Notes: generated by a model not told the origin, from the sequence alone. A DNA stretch of 64,000 nucleotides from Tenebrio molitor (GCF_963966145.1 NC_091049.1:26536001-26600000), one strand, 5' to 3'; positions 35,405 through 47,739 are shown, counted from the first letter of the stretch. Numbers and translations: made by a program.

Positions 35405-35606
35405 TGTGCGCCAACACGCGTTGCACTTGTACTGGAGTGTTGCACCACAGCTTGTAAAGCGCTGTACAAGGAAGAAGGGTGGGGGTAGGAGGAGGGGCAC
35501 ACATGTGTGTACATCACACACATTTAATTAAAAATAGAACGATTGTCAATTGCGGGAAAAATTTTGAGCGTTTTGCCAACCAACTGCAAATTAAGTATTT
35601 ACTAAA

Positions 35607-36470
35607 TTAATCGACTCTTTGGGTGTTGCCATCATTGCTACTGGGAGCTTCTTCCTGGCCAGAAGAAGATAGCAAAGTTGAAACAGCTTCCTTTTGGCCG
35701 GAAAGGGAAGCCACAGATGAACCAACTTCCTTTTGACCAGAAAGAGAGGGTGCAGCTGAAGCAGCCGCTTCTTGACCAGAAAGGGATGAAACAGCTGAAC
35801 CGGCTTGTTCTTGACCAGAAAAGGATGTCACATTTGAACCAGCGCCCTCTTGACCAGAAGTGTACGGCAAAGTGGAACCAGCCCCTTCCTGGCCAGCCTT
35901 CTCCGTGACTTTTTTCTTAGGATCGTAAGCCAACACTTCGTAGGAGAGAGTGTGAAAAAACGTCCCATTCAGCGGCACCCACAACCCTTGGAAGCAGGAC
36001 TTGTGCTTGAACACTTTCCCGACGAGGACACCCCCGTTGTGATGGATCCTCCCGATGTACATACCTTGCCCCCAGAACCTCCCACCTGGCACCAAATGGT
36101 GATCCCTCAACAAGTGCAAGTTTTCGCTTGTCGTCGGTATCCATTCGAAAGCTTCCTTGTGAGCGCAACGCAGGATCTATTTTTAATTTGCAAAACGAGT
36201 GAAAACACAATCGGGAGTTGTCGACAACGTAAATACCTTGACCTCGGTGACGGGGTCGTTTTTCACTTTTAGGGCCAAGAAGAAAGAGGTGATGTCGGCG
36301 GTTTGAGTGCTAGGGATGATCATCCCTGACAGTTGCTCGTCGACCAGCTTCAGGTAGACAGAAGCGATGTAAAAAGTCTCCCCGTGTGGGTCCACGCCGC
36401 CCTCGACCGCGTCCGCGGGGGTGGCACCGTCGTAAGGTGTCCAATAATAATCGACCTGATCGCCGGACAT
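35607..36470 (-). CDS. DM9/DUF3421 repeat protein 2 with SGQE-repeat tail
   Basis: Exons 36470-36237 and 36176-35607 (60-bp intron, phase 0) give 267 residues. The first exon is 234 nt, as in paralogue 3. DM9 signatures are YYWTPYDGATPADAVEGG and LVPGGRFWGQGMYIGRIHHN. The C-terminus carries about seven tandem units of roughly 14 residues of the form SGQExAGSxxxSxS. This tail is absent from paralogue 3 and different from that of paralogue 1. The coding strand of the tail is biased (gaccagaaagg on the plus strand), typical of a young in-frame minisatellite. ATG 36470 is preferred because the frame upstream has only a GTG. Confidence 0.88.
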
Positions 36471-36479
36471 ACTTTCCAC

Positions 36480-37740
36480 GTACTGATGCGAGATTTAACT
36501 TGTTGTGGAAAGGGAGGGAACACGTGTGTCATCGATTTAAATAAAAATTGTGTCAAAAATTCTTGAAAGTGTTGCCAACCATCTGGGCACCGTAAGGACA
36601 AAAACTATACACCAGAAACACTACGAATTTATATTTATCTATTCAAACTCTCAACAGAAGCAATCGATAAAGACGAACGTTGTCTTGCTTGGCAACAAAA
36701 TTTTGAAATGGGATTGGCTACTCGTTTCTTGTTGTTTCTTTGATCACGTGTGGTCAACGAGGCAAACATCGCGAACAATCACGAATCATCACGTTGTTTG
36801 TTGACCATATTTGGCCAAAGACAGAAACAGTTCGCTCAGAAGATTGGGTTCTAAAATTGCAATGAGTTCAAATACTTGATTTTAATTGGGTGATTTATCG
36901 CTCAAGAATTTACTTGCGCAAGATTTAACAGTGTTGCATCAGGAAATGCGATACGGACAACAAATAAAACAAATTTATATGTATTTTTGCAAATTTTTTC
37001 TTCATTACATTTTGCAAGGCTGAAGAAGTGACGTGAACAAATGATTATTCGTGTGATCTCCCCACCAGCGTACCAAGTGAACAAACAGTGCAACAAGTGT
37101 CGCTGAAGTGCAACAGGTGAATTGGGATTGTCGATCCTTAATGACATTTCCGTATTCCATGCGATAGAGTAGTTACAGCGAAATTTGTAGCAGGATGACT
37201 TTTTTTAGGTATTTGACGTCATCGATCAGGATCCGGATGGATTTCTTAAGTTCATCACTTTGATCCAGAGTCAAAAGGATACGTTTGGGACATAAAAAAA
37301 ATATAGTTACTTACATTAATGTACGGAATGGGTATTTTACAGCGGGAAAAGTAGGTTTCAGGCACGAGGCGAAACCGAGTACCAGATTAGTTTTGAGTAA
37401 CTATATGCATATTTTTTGCCAAAAAGCTACCAAAGTTAAATTCTTAATGTTTTAATAAAACTCAAGCAGTTCTTCATTCACTACCTCAATTTGCACAAAA
37501 CGAATACAAACGAAATTCTTAACTTAAAATTTTTTTAAAACCACAGAAAACAATGTAGGTACTAAACTCTCGGTACTGAAACCAAAAACAACAGAAGTTT
37601 TATCTATTTTTTTTTCAAAAATCTTTATTAAAATTTACAAAAACAAGAAAAACACACTGTGTATTCGTCGAATTATTTGGTAAGTAGTACTCTCTTCGAC
37701 CTTGACTTTGCCAATCGGATACAGCATCTGTTATCACTTT
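36480..37740. other. Intergenic DNA between DM9 genes 2 and 3
   Basis: AT-rich with no motif-bearing ORF. A block at 37355-37375 (caggcacgaggcgaaaccga) resembles one at 14022 and is probably part of a dispersed element. Confidence 0.45.
37624..37629 (-). terminator. Poly(A) signal of DM9 gene 3
   Basis: TTTATT on the plus strand reads AATAAA on the minus strand, about 120 bp past the stop codon. Confidence 0.5.
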
Positions 37741-37749
37741 TTCTTAACT

Positions 37750-38368
37750 TTACAAGTCAAGAAAAATATTCTCAATGATCAAGTCCACACTACTATTTTC
37801 TCCGCCATTTCCCAGCTTTGTTGGATTAAACGCCAACACCTCGTACGACAAGTACTGAAAATGTGTCCCATTCGACGGTATCCACAACCCTTGGAAAATA
37901 AAATTGTGCGGAAACACTTTCCCGACGACGACACCCCCGTCGTGACGCACCCTCCCAATGTACATGCTTTGCCCCAGGACAACCCCACCGGGAACTAGCT
38001 CGCGATTTGTCAGCAAATGTAAATGTTCGCTTTTCGTCGTTATCCATTCGAACGCTTCTCTGTGAGCGCTACACAATATCTAAAATATAAATCCAAAAAG
38101 GAAATACATATTATTAGAATCATTTGGACAGTACCTTCACTTCGGTGTTGGCGTCGTTTCTGACATTTTGAGCTATGCCGAAAGATGTTATGTAAGCGGA
38201 TTGGCTGCTGGGGATGATCATCCCCGCTAGTTTTTCATTGACTAATTTCAGATAGACCAGAGCGATGTAAAAAGTCACCCCCTTCGCGTCTTTGCCGCCT
38301 TCGACGGCGTCCGCGGGGGTGGTACCATCGTAGAGTTTCCAATAATAACCGCACCGACCGCAGGACAT
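37750..38368 (-). CDS. DM9/DUF3421 repeat protein 3
   Basis: Exons 38368-38135 and 38079-37750 (55-bp intron, phase 0) give 187 residues. The protein starts MSCGRCGYYWKLYDGTT, and the second exon carries LVPGGVVLGQSMYIGRVRHD and GVVVGKVFPHNFIFQGLW. It is the shortest of the three and lacks a long tail, so it shows the minimal two-repeat DM9 unit of about 165 residues. Nucleotide identity with gene 1 is very high around the second exon (for example the YIGRVRHDGGVVVGKVFPH block), pointing to recent duplication or gene conversion between genes 1 and 3, with gene 2 more diverged. Confidence 0.88.
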
Positions 38369-38549
38369 CTTTTCGGTATACTGAATTGGTAATTTTGCAC
38401 AGGCGGTATCTCAAATATAAACATAGCAATCGGATTATTGCGACGTTGCCAGATTGAATACCAGTCTACAACGATAATTGATAAGTCTAAGAATGGCGAA
38501 AACAAAGTTGTTTCCTGGTTTTGCTGCTATTACGACTACCGAATTCTTT

Positions 38550-38650
38550 TATATCGGGTGTTCATTTAAATTTATTGTCAGAGTAGGCGTTGAAATGTCG
38601 ATTGTGAACGCACCACGGATTACAGATCACGCTACACTCGTGACTAAAAA
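38550..38650. repeat. Half copy of the 3620-3830 MITE
   Basis: 'atatcgggtgttcatttaaa', 'gtaggcgttgaaatgtcgat' and 'tgtgaacgcaccacggatta' repeat the arms of the element at 3620-3830. Confidence 0.6.
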
Positions 38651-38699
38651 GATTATTAACGGGTTGCATATTATACTTTTTCTGCGAAATGTCAAATTA

Positions 38700-40200
38700 C
38701 CCACTTGATATGTGTCCGAAAAATTCAAGCCGTGTTTAAAAATGCCCGAATGGACATCAACCCGTAACTAATGAAGTAATGAACAATCGTATTTAAAGTG
38801 ACGTGTTACAAACTGGAGTTATTCTCCATATTTTTTTTATTTTTATCATTTTGCTGCAATAAAGCGGCAAAATAACACTCCTCGGAAAATGTCAACTTTG
38901 CGTTGTCAAATGCGAACGCAAATGCCTCCCTTGGATATCTACTGCAGAAAAAGTGTTTTCTGTTTTTATTAATGTTTCTGATCATGCAATTAAGGGCGTA
39001 GTGCTACCGGTCTCGGCTAATAATGAACACTATTACCGCACTATCACACTATTACCCTCGACCGCTAAAACGCACTTACCGCCCTTGTTACTTAAATAAT
39101 TATTTAGATATTAAATAACGTTATATTGGAAATTTCGGGTTTTTATTCAAACAAACGCACCCTAAAAATACAAACGGCAACCTAGCATTTACATATTTGA
39201 CTGTCATTGGAAGTTTCGGATTAGCATGTTTACATCTGAGTTCTGAGATCCCGCTTGTGCAATATTACCAGCCAATGATTTTATTATTTGTGCGTTTCAA
39301 AGTGAGTAGGGGGAAGTGGTGCAAAATGGTCTCCAGTTCTCCAAGTACAAATATTATTGTCAAAACTGAAACTTAGGATGACGGTGAAATGATGGTCAAA
39401 TAAAAATTGTTTGTATTTGTAATAAAAATCTAAAATAATTATTTTTTTGTCGTTAATGGCAAACATTATTTCACTTATAAATACTCTGATGATTGTGACA
39501 CCATTTTTGAAACTTTCTTTTACAAAATGGTTGCCAAAAATAAAAAGAATTGGAAAATATCCAAGAATTGGAAAAATGTCAATTTCACTAACTTCCGTTT
39601 CTAAACATATCATCACAAATATTCACTTGGGCTAGATCCAACATCGATTCGTCAACTAGGTATTCACGAGTAGAAAACCTCATTCTTTTCGTTAGGTGTC
39701 GAGAAAGAAAAATGAATTTATTGTTCTGGCTCATGAGAAAATATCTTTCAACTGCCAAGAATTTTACTAATGTGACAAATTTAAATTATTTTGTTAACAA
39801 AACATTAAACACCAACGTTAAGAAATGTATCAAGCGAGCGCCCACCGCTTGACAATCAAATAAATTACATCTTCCTGATAATTTACAACTGTGCTTTTAC
39901 GACACTTCGCATCGACTAGTTTGCTCCTAACAAAAAACGTACAATCAAATTTGACCCAATGCTCCACCTTCCACGCCTCCCCCTACTTCCGCAAATATTT
40001 TTTTTCAATCATACACTGGTTAACCTTGATGCGGTATGCAAATCGATAGCACATCAACAAACATGTTATATTTTTACGAACAAGCTCGAACAATACCGAA
40101 TTTATTTTCATCAACGTTGTAAATTTAACCGCGCTGCGACCAGTCTTACACAAGCACTCAGATGATCACCGCAGCTGCTCTCAGCACCACCTCTTTCCGT
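38700..40200. other. Intergenic DNA before Cys-rich gene E
   Basis: AT-rich; ORFs such as 39284-39616 (-) show no family signature. The last 80 bp before 40205 are more GC-rich and probably hold the promoter and leader of gene E. Confidence 0.4.
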
Positions 40201-40204
40201 AATA

Positions 40205-40671
40205 ATGGGTATTTGTGTCAGGTAATTGTGATTCGACAAATGAACCGCTCGAATTTCACTCGTGCCGCCTTACCACCTCAGAAGCTACAGTAACGACTTT
40301 TTTTTTGCAGTACCGTGGTCGGCACCGACAGGTCTGCCCAGGTAGTTCACTCGATTACGTAAGACTCGTGACTTAACATTTGTTTGCAGCAAGTACCGTT
40401 GAATAATCCCGAAATGGAAGAACCTCCGGAGGAGATAATAAATCGAAAAAATGAGGTAGTACTGCAGCAACCGTCACGTACTAAGGACTTCGACGCCGAC
40501 GACAATCCACTTCCTGCAGCAGGTTGTTGCATCTTGTGTTTGGACCCGCAGTTGTGCACGTGTTGTGATTGTGACTGTGTAGATTGTGTTTGTTGCTACT
40601 GGTGTCTGAGTTGTGAATGTTGTGACGGTTGTGATGAGTGTTGCGCTGAATGTATCAACAGTTGCTGCTAG
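40205..40671 (+). CDS. Cys-rich, predicted dual-acylated protein E (I-mfa-like tail)
   Basis: Exons 40205-40221 (17 nt), 40311-40341 and 40390-40671 join to 109 residues. The donor CAG|GTAGTT at 40341 is used because the better-looking GTAAGA at 40359 would give an immediate frame stop. The start MGICVSTVVGTD has G2 and S6 for myristoylation and C4 for palmitoylation, a classic dual-acylation N-terminus. The linker is acidic (EMEEPPEEIINRK) with LQQPSRTKDF, matching the QQPTR motif of the cluster. The tail is Cys-dense without the monotonous CDCG units: CCILCLDPQLCTCCDCDCVD, then CVCCYWCLSCECCDGCD and ECCAECINSCC. This is the member that looks most like a structured I-mfa-type cysteine domain. 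It lies 7.5 kb from the main cluster, beyond the DM9 genes, and may be closest to the ancestral form. Confidence 0.83.
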
Positions 40672-40739
40672 CGGCAGCGAGTTCATTTTTATACTTTGAG
40701 TCTTTGTTTTTAATTTTCTACTTGATGAAGTGTGACACA

Positions 40740-41589
40740 CCTACGACTAATTCGGTAGAGTGACGTTATATGTATTTAGTCACCTTAATTAATTTCCGAA
40801 AGATAATCCTCGTTACGTAACTCCTATTCTTGTCACACATACGCAGCTGTTTTATATTAAAACGCAGTACATTTTAAGTAAAAATGGATGATTTGTACAA
40901 ACAATTTTTTATTTACAACCATGTGGGTCATAATTTATAGAGAAGAGAGAGAATTGAGTCCACCAACCAATTAAAATGCTTATTATTTATGAAACAGGCT
41001 GGGGGAATATTTTTTGTGTCTTTGATTGAAGCAGCAAATTGTAAAAAAGTGACAATATGAGTACTCGATATGACAATGATATATACACGTAGAGGTGTCA
41101 AAGAGATAACAGGAAAACAACAATTTAATTTCTTTTTAGAATTTTAATAATAAAACATCAGAGTTCGCGATTTGACATGTACATAGATATCAGTGCTTGT
41201 CTAAATTTTTTTCTGCACTGATACCACATCAATGGATCTCATAATCAGATAAAAAGCTTTTTTGAAAATCCTGAGGAATCAGATTTTCGGTATGGGATAA
41301 GAGATTAAACTGACGAACAAGAAATATTTGTGAGCCTTCTCAAGAAAAAAAAAGGTTGCCTATACTGGAAATTGCCTTAATACGATTGGTGCTATACTCC
41401 GTTCACTTTAACAATGTAGTAATCACGTGCGCGATCAGCCGTCGAAGCTCCACCTCTTGTTGCGAGCGGTCTAAAAAATTGATTTTAAATTAAGAAAAAT
41501 TAACGATTGTCATAGTCATTCAAATTGTCTGTTCTTCATTGATTTTAAAACTTTCCCGTGATCGTTGATCTATCGGGCATAAGTTCATT
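40740..41589. other. Intergenic, no gene seen
   Basis: AT-rich 3' flank of Cys-rich gene E. No further Cys-rich tail or MG exon was seen. Confidence 0.45.
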
Positions 41590-42322
41590 ATACAGGGTGT
41601 CCCCAAAAAAAAAGACGAGTCCATAGCTCCCTTATTTATCGGACGATTTTAATTATCTATACACCAAATTAAATGGTTGTTAATAGGCTACAAAGCGGCT
41701 CAATAAATTCACGTATAGTTCCAAGGGCTTCAAGATTAAACTGTCAAAATATTTTTTTTCAAATAGGATTACATACTTTTCTTTAGTAATTCTGATAGAG
41801 ATTTTAATTCTGAAAACAACAATGTATCACAAGTGTAACTTGACATAAAAAAAATAACACTAACTTTTGAAACAAATGACGAGCACCAAGGGAAAAGCTA
41901 TCAAAATGCATTGCGTTACAATGTAATAACCAAATTAAGGTAGCTGGAAAAACAAATGACAAATAATAACATTTTGGATTGCGCAGATATGCCGCCAATG
42001 TTTAGCGCAAAATGGAACATAGACGGTAGTAGCGTTTTTTGCATTTTTTTTTGTGAATTTTTGGTATTTAAGTGTATACTTGTGACACACTGTTGTTTTC
42101 AGAATAAAAAGTTCTATCAGAATTACTACAAAAAAATATGTAATCCCATTTGAAAAAAAATATTTTGACATTTTATCCTTGAAGCCCATGGGGCTATACC
42201 TGAATTTATTAGGCCACTTTATAGCCTATTAACAACCATTTAATTTGGTGTCCAGATAATTAAAATCCTCCGATAAATAACGGAGTTATGGACTCGTCTT
42301 CTTTTTTTGGGAACACCCTGTA
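41590..42322. mobile_element. Long-inverted-repeat MITE, intact copy
   Basis: The left end 'tacagggtgtccccaaaaaa' and right end 'ttgggaacaccctgta' are inverted, with the pairing extending about 300 bp on each side (gacgagtccata, accaaattaaatggttgtta, ctgtcaaaatattttttttc). The centre near 41950 holds a short unique spacer. No transposase is present, so it is non-autonomous. A degraded copy is at 2831-3540. Confidence 0.82.
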
Positions 42323-42329
42323 TCTGAAT

Positions 42330-45300
42330 CAACTAGACAAATGATGTATTCAGTACTGCACGAGACTGGTATCGAACGTTGCCGGGGCCTTCCTTGTTGC
42401 TGTCTCGGTCTTTTTCGTTGCATTTCTGTTTGGCTTTGTCCAATACTGAACAAGCAGGCGAAATCACGTGATTTTATTTTGCTCAAGTGAACAGAGTATA
42501 AGATATTATACCGTGTGAAATAAAAATACTAATTCAACTAAGACACGGTACTACTCAAGATTAGACTAAGCAGATTGTAGTTGTATAGTTTTTGGTTAAA
42601 AATATTTTCCCGCAAGAAGTTCAACTGTTGAAATATATTACATCAAACATGATATTAACTGATACATGACTGTCTTTGTGTTTTTGTAGTTGAACAATTT
42701 TTTTTATAAACCTTTGCTATTTTAAATCAACGTAACAAGTGATATTTTGTTTATTTTTTTTTTATTTTCTTCTAATAGAAAAAAAGACATGAGTTAAGAG
42801 TTATTTGAGTAGCAAATATACATATTTCAAATTTGTTTCGGACATTATACTGGTCCATATTCTATAAAAAAAAAATGAAATTACCTAATAATTGGCCACT
42901 ATAGTGGCAAACGATATTGGGAACTCGCATTATAAAATAAACCGATCGGCTCTTTCAATGGTTTATGGCTTGTCCGTAAAGATCTTGTAAATACTACCTG
43001 TTTTCGGTCGCTTCGGCACGCACAAGTTATTGGATTTTCCGGACCATTCTAGGTACCTACCTAGAACCACTAATTACCCCCAAATATATACAAGGTGTAT
43101 TAAAAATGGCCCATAACATTTATGTCACGCGAATCTACATTGAATAGCAAACAAAAATTTTTAATGCGAATTTTTAAATTATTACTATGTATGTATTATC
43201 AAAAATGACATATTTTTTATAATTTCGCAAAAATGGCAGAGCACAAATGTGTTGAGACCCCCAGAAAGAAATGTTAAATACAGCCGATTTCTGTACCTTC
43301 AATAATTTGAGCAATTTATGGCGGCCGACGGCAATGGGCTGTCCCAACCGTTCCAATCCTCATAAAAGTATTAGTATGTTATAAGACCTGTGCATAAGTC
43401 GTACTACTATACAAGGTAAAAAGGTTTCAACTAGAATTAATTCAAAAATTCAGGAACAAATATTTTAACAAATAGAGACTTTATTTTAGACGTAAAATTG
43501 TAATTTTTGTTGCAAAATATATTAAAAAATTAGAAAGACAAGAATTCTTGTAAATCTGAACCAACATTATTCGTATTAAGAAGTTATAACCAATGTTATC
43601 TCTTTGAAAAAAATATTAAAAAAAAAAAAATTAAAATTGTAAAATTAATTTTAATTCAGGTAATTACTAATTACGGATAATTTTGGAAAAAATAAACGTC
43701 GAAAGAAATCCATTAAATGGTAATTTATTTTTATGTTATTTTATTACTTACACTGATTTTTATCATCCTTATTAATAAAGTAATCCTCCGATAATGACCC
43801 CCGCATTAAACAAATGACCATTTTATATGTAGATTTAGCAATAAGCATAAAATATTTAAATCAAATAATTTACTAATTTATTGTTAAAGACTTGCGAACT
43901 TATTACATATTTATTAATAATAAAGTCCTTTTTTCATATGTTGTAATTTACTTCATTCTTTTTTTATACTTACTAGTAAATGACTACAACAATTTTTTTG
44001 CATTAAAATTGTTATTTATTGTACACTTTTTAATAAGTATTATAATTTGTCGGGGTTGCATAAGATCTAGTCAAATGATATATTACGGAAACAAAATACA
44101 GTAATTTATTTATTTAATTGGCCCTTAATTGTTAATTAATATTAGTTGAATGATTCGTGAATAATATCCTTTAATTGTGTTTACAAAATGTTTAATTTAC
44201 TCGTAAGAGGTCTCTATAATACAAACTTGTCATTTAACATTTTTTCATCTATTTCATTCTTGTCCCTGAATATTTTGCGTAATTTTTAAACCAAACAATT
44301 TCGAAAAAAATCATCCTGGAAAATTGCAATTGATAAAAAGAAATCGAAACTAAAACGCAATTGTTAGTGTCTGTTTGATATACATTTTCGAAAAACACTC
44401 GCGTACCTACCTTGTTTTATTCAATGATGAAAAAAAAATTAAGGCATATAAATAGGTACTCCTCGTTTTTGTACGTAATGACCACCACCAAATTAATTCC
44501 AAAAATGGCGAAAACACAAATCTATTTTCACCTTACAAAAAGTACTTAAGCGGTGATTTGTGATATTTTTTATCATATCTTAGTCACGGGACATTTGTAA
44601 TTTAACTAATTTAGATTAATTATTCCAATCATCATTTATGTGTAATGTCATCGTTTAAAGTAAGTAGCAAATTATTATTTGTGTCAAGATATTAGAATAA
44701 TGGTTATTAAATAATCAATAATTATTTTAGTTTAATTATACCTATTAGAGATTAATATCCTAGAACGGAGTCATAAATCTTCAGAATATTTTTATTTTTA
44801 AACTTTCCGTGAAAATGTATCCATGTACTTAACAAGAGTTCATAAAGATAACGCTTTTATTAGTTTAATTCTCTATTAGACAGATAATCATTACATTATG
44901 ATGAAAGATAATAACTACGTGAAAAAATATAATCATTTACAGCTGTCGACGTGCGTTATCGAAATTGATGATTTTTAATGAAACAAATCATTAAAAAAAC
45001 TAAATTTCTCTCAAAATTAAATTCATTTCACTCGTAGGTCAAGGCAACAGACTTATCTAATCACTTTACAAACAAAAACAAAACTCAGATTTGTATTTTT
45101 AATAGTGTGTAAAGTAGGTACCTTAAAAGCTTCTTTTTTATTCCTTTTAACGAGATAGTATTATCCACAAGGTTGCTCGGAGGGATAGAGAAATTCCTTT
45201 TGCTGTTATTTAAGACGTAAGTGCACAATTGTGACAAAAGTAACAGTTTTTGTTCTATGTTGTGTAACCTCAACCACGTTTGCATTTTTATGCTAATAAG

Positions 45301-46275
45301 GTGTACACAGAGTGGTCAAAAATAAACATCGGGCTGATTTGAGCAAAATATCAAGAGGTAAGGATTGAGGGGTTGGTCACAAACTAACTCATCTTTTGTA
45401 TAAACTATAAAAGTTACTGCAGAAGTAGATTGTGTTGACCCTATCACTCTTTTGCTTCTAGTTTATTTACAACAAAATCGGCACTTCATGGAACCGAAAC
45501 CAAAATAGAAATGAATTGACTAAAAAATATAGATAGTTGTTTAGGTTTGGAAACCATTGTGGTTGATGAACCAGAAATAAAACCTCACTGACCTTCCAAA
45601 AATAAATTTTCGGTCTAAGTTTAGCGCCCTGGTGAGCTAACCAGATGAAAACATTAAAACTTTTCTATGAATTATTACTAATTTACAAAATATACGACCA
45701 ACATACCGTTAATGTGTTGTTCAGGTCTTCCATTTAGGGGTTGCACCAATAATGAGGGCAAAATTCGTAAAACGCTCTGCAAATCAACAGTAAGTGTTAA
45801 TCAAATACGATAAATTGCAAACTTACATTATCTGATAAACAATTAATTGTTTAACACTAATACTAATTTTGCAACAAGATTTTTGAACAATTGCCCATCG
45901 AAGAAATGTCAACAGAACAGCCAACATAAGATGTTAGGGGGCAACAAAAAATTAAAACCGGTGTCGTATTTTCAACGGGAGTACACGCAAGTCATTGTTT
46001 ATTTGACAAAAGTAAAAATAAGAGTGAATTTAGATTATTGTTTGAATAATTTGTAATTGAATCAGTTTCCTTTAGTTGGTAGAGGAATTGGTCGTCCAGA
46101 TGTCACGGTCATCGTCTGCGTCATCTGTCAGTTTTTTTGACAATTAATAAAATATTCACACTTAACCTCAAAAATGCTTTATAATGTGATAAAGACCGAA
46201 AAAAACGTCGTAAACATGTGAAATAACAGCGATTCATCGTTGGCGTGAACAAGCGAAGTGGGCAACCGACGGACC
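42330..46275. other. AT-rich intergenic DNA, no gene seen
   Basis: Apart from the dispersed repeat at 43329-43408, only short motif-free ORFs occur. The final part (46080-46279), less AT-rich, probably holds the promoter and leader of the TLC-domain gene. Confidence 0.45.
43329..43408. repeat. Dispersed repeat, copy 2
   Basis: Matches 9816-9905 over 'caatgggctgtcccaaccgt', 'cataaaagtattagta' and 'cataagtcgt'. Confidence 0.6.
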
Positions 46276-46279
46276 AGAG

Positions 46280-47739
46280 ATGAAATCGAAGGTCCAACTG
46301 ATTTCCCAGATAAAAAAGGAGGTGAGTTTCCCGTCGAATTTTCCCCGGACAATTTCGGAAAATTCCCACACGACGATTACTGCCACTTAACCCCTTAAAC
46401 CCGTCCGATGCGTTTTATTAGTGCGCGGCCAATTAAACCGTTTAACGGTCGCAATAAATCAGAGGGATTTCGTTGAGAGCATCCCGCCGCGGCAAATATT
46501 TGTCGTTGTGCAGATAAGGCGTCTTATTTGGGATAGAGTTATCAGATAAATAATCGCAAGGCGCAATTGCTCGACCGATGCAGGTAGAGTGTTACATAAC
46601 CCAATTCCAGTATTTGCTCATGTTTTTCCAGCACAAGAAGACACACATGCATATACCCCTCATCTTCGTCGTGATCCTGACCCTAGTCCTGTCCGTCTTA
46701 TCCGTCACCGATTTGGAATGGGAAGATAGAATCTCGATCAACCGCGGCTTCTCGCTCTTCTTCTACGGCCTGGTCTTCTTCACCGTCCTCTACTATGCGC
46801 TCAACAACCTCCTGCTGCGCACCACCTCGGGCCAGCGCTTCATGAAGACATACAAACTGACGGTGGCCGACGTCTACGACATCAACAACAAGTAAGTCTT
46901 CTGGCGAGAGAGTCACGTGTGAAGCGCCCCCTTTCAGGCAAGTCTCGGCGGTCCAGGCGCTCTTCTGCTGCATCACCGGCATGACCTCCTGCACGTACTC
47001 GTGCACCAGGGACATGCTGCGCACCTCCCACTACATCTCTGAAGCGTACGCCTGGTTCGGAGCGGCGTATTTCTTCTACGACATCTGGTCCATGTACAAA
47101 GTGCACAACGTGAAAATCTTGCAGGTCAGCATGAACGGAGACGTCAAGAGGTCGGGGGTCAAGTTTTTCAGCTACTTGCAGACCCACGCGATCATCGTGG
47201 GACACCATATTTTCATAGGGGGTTTTGGGTTTCTGGTGATAACGGTTGGTACCGCCGATGCTCTCCTCACCCGTCCTTCACACGTTTGATTTTAGTATCT
47301 GAGGGGAGGCCTGGGGGATTGTTTCTTCGGTTTCGTGTACCTGATGGAGGCGAGCACTCCATTTGTTTCTCTGAGAGGAATCTTGTCTAAGATCGGGATG
47401 AAATCTTCGAATTTGTATGTGATCAACGGATTAGTAATGTTGACGACCTTCTTCGTATGTCGTGTAGCTATGTTTCCATGTGTGATATATTTGTACGCTC
47501 GTAGCGTCGATCTTGACTATATTTCGGTAAGTCCCCCCACATAACCTCACTTTTGCGCAAACGTCAAAATCCACCGATTTTCTTTCCAGGCGATCCACTC
47601 GTTACCAAACGGATGCAAGATAAGCATTTTAATTCTACTTCTGCCCCAGATCTATTGGTTTCTGCTGATGGTGAAGGGCGCCTCGCAGGTGTTGAAGGGT
47701 AAAGTGACCAAAAAGAAGACTTTGAAGAATGTGCATTGA
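46280..47739 (+). CDS. TLC-domain membrane protein, TLCD3/FAM57-like
   Basis: Five exons, 46280-46321, 46632-46891, 46938-47244, 47296-47526 and 47590-47739, join in phase to 329 residues. A short cytosolic start (MKSKVQLISQIKKE) leads to a first membrane segment (about 22-41) and a second (about 55-78). The TLC domain follows, with the conserved His pair at 190-191 (THAIIVGHHIFIGG), LRGGLGDCFFGFVYLMEAST, PFVSLRGIL, and a late helix PQIYWFLLM before a Lys-rich C-terminus (KVTKKKTLKNVH). TLC proteins include ceramide synthases and their relatives in endoplasmic reticulum or plasma membrane. The STPFVSL...VNG-type block and PQIYWF match the TLCD3 (FAM57) branch better than ceramide synthases. 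No homeobox-like segment is present. It is convergent with the NACHT/WD40 gene, whose stop is 383 bp away. Confidence 0.9.

Noticed and set aside
36471..36479. Upstream start adding MES to DM9 protein 2
   Set aside because: The codon is GTG; the first ATG in frame is 36470, which also gives the same first-exon length (234 nt) as paralogue 3.
40311..40358. Alternative exon 2 of Cys-rich gene E ending at the stronger donor GTAAGA (40359)
   Set aside because: Joining it to exon 3 gives a stop after four codons, whereas the donor at 40341 keeps phase 0 and the family linker.
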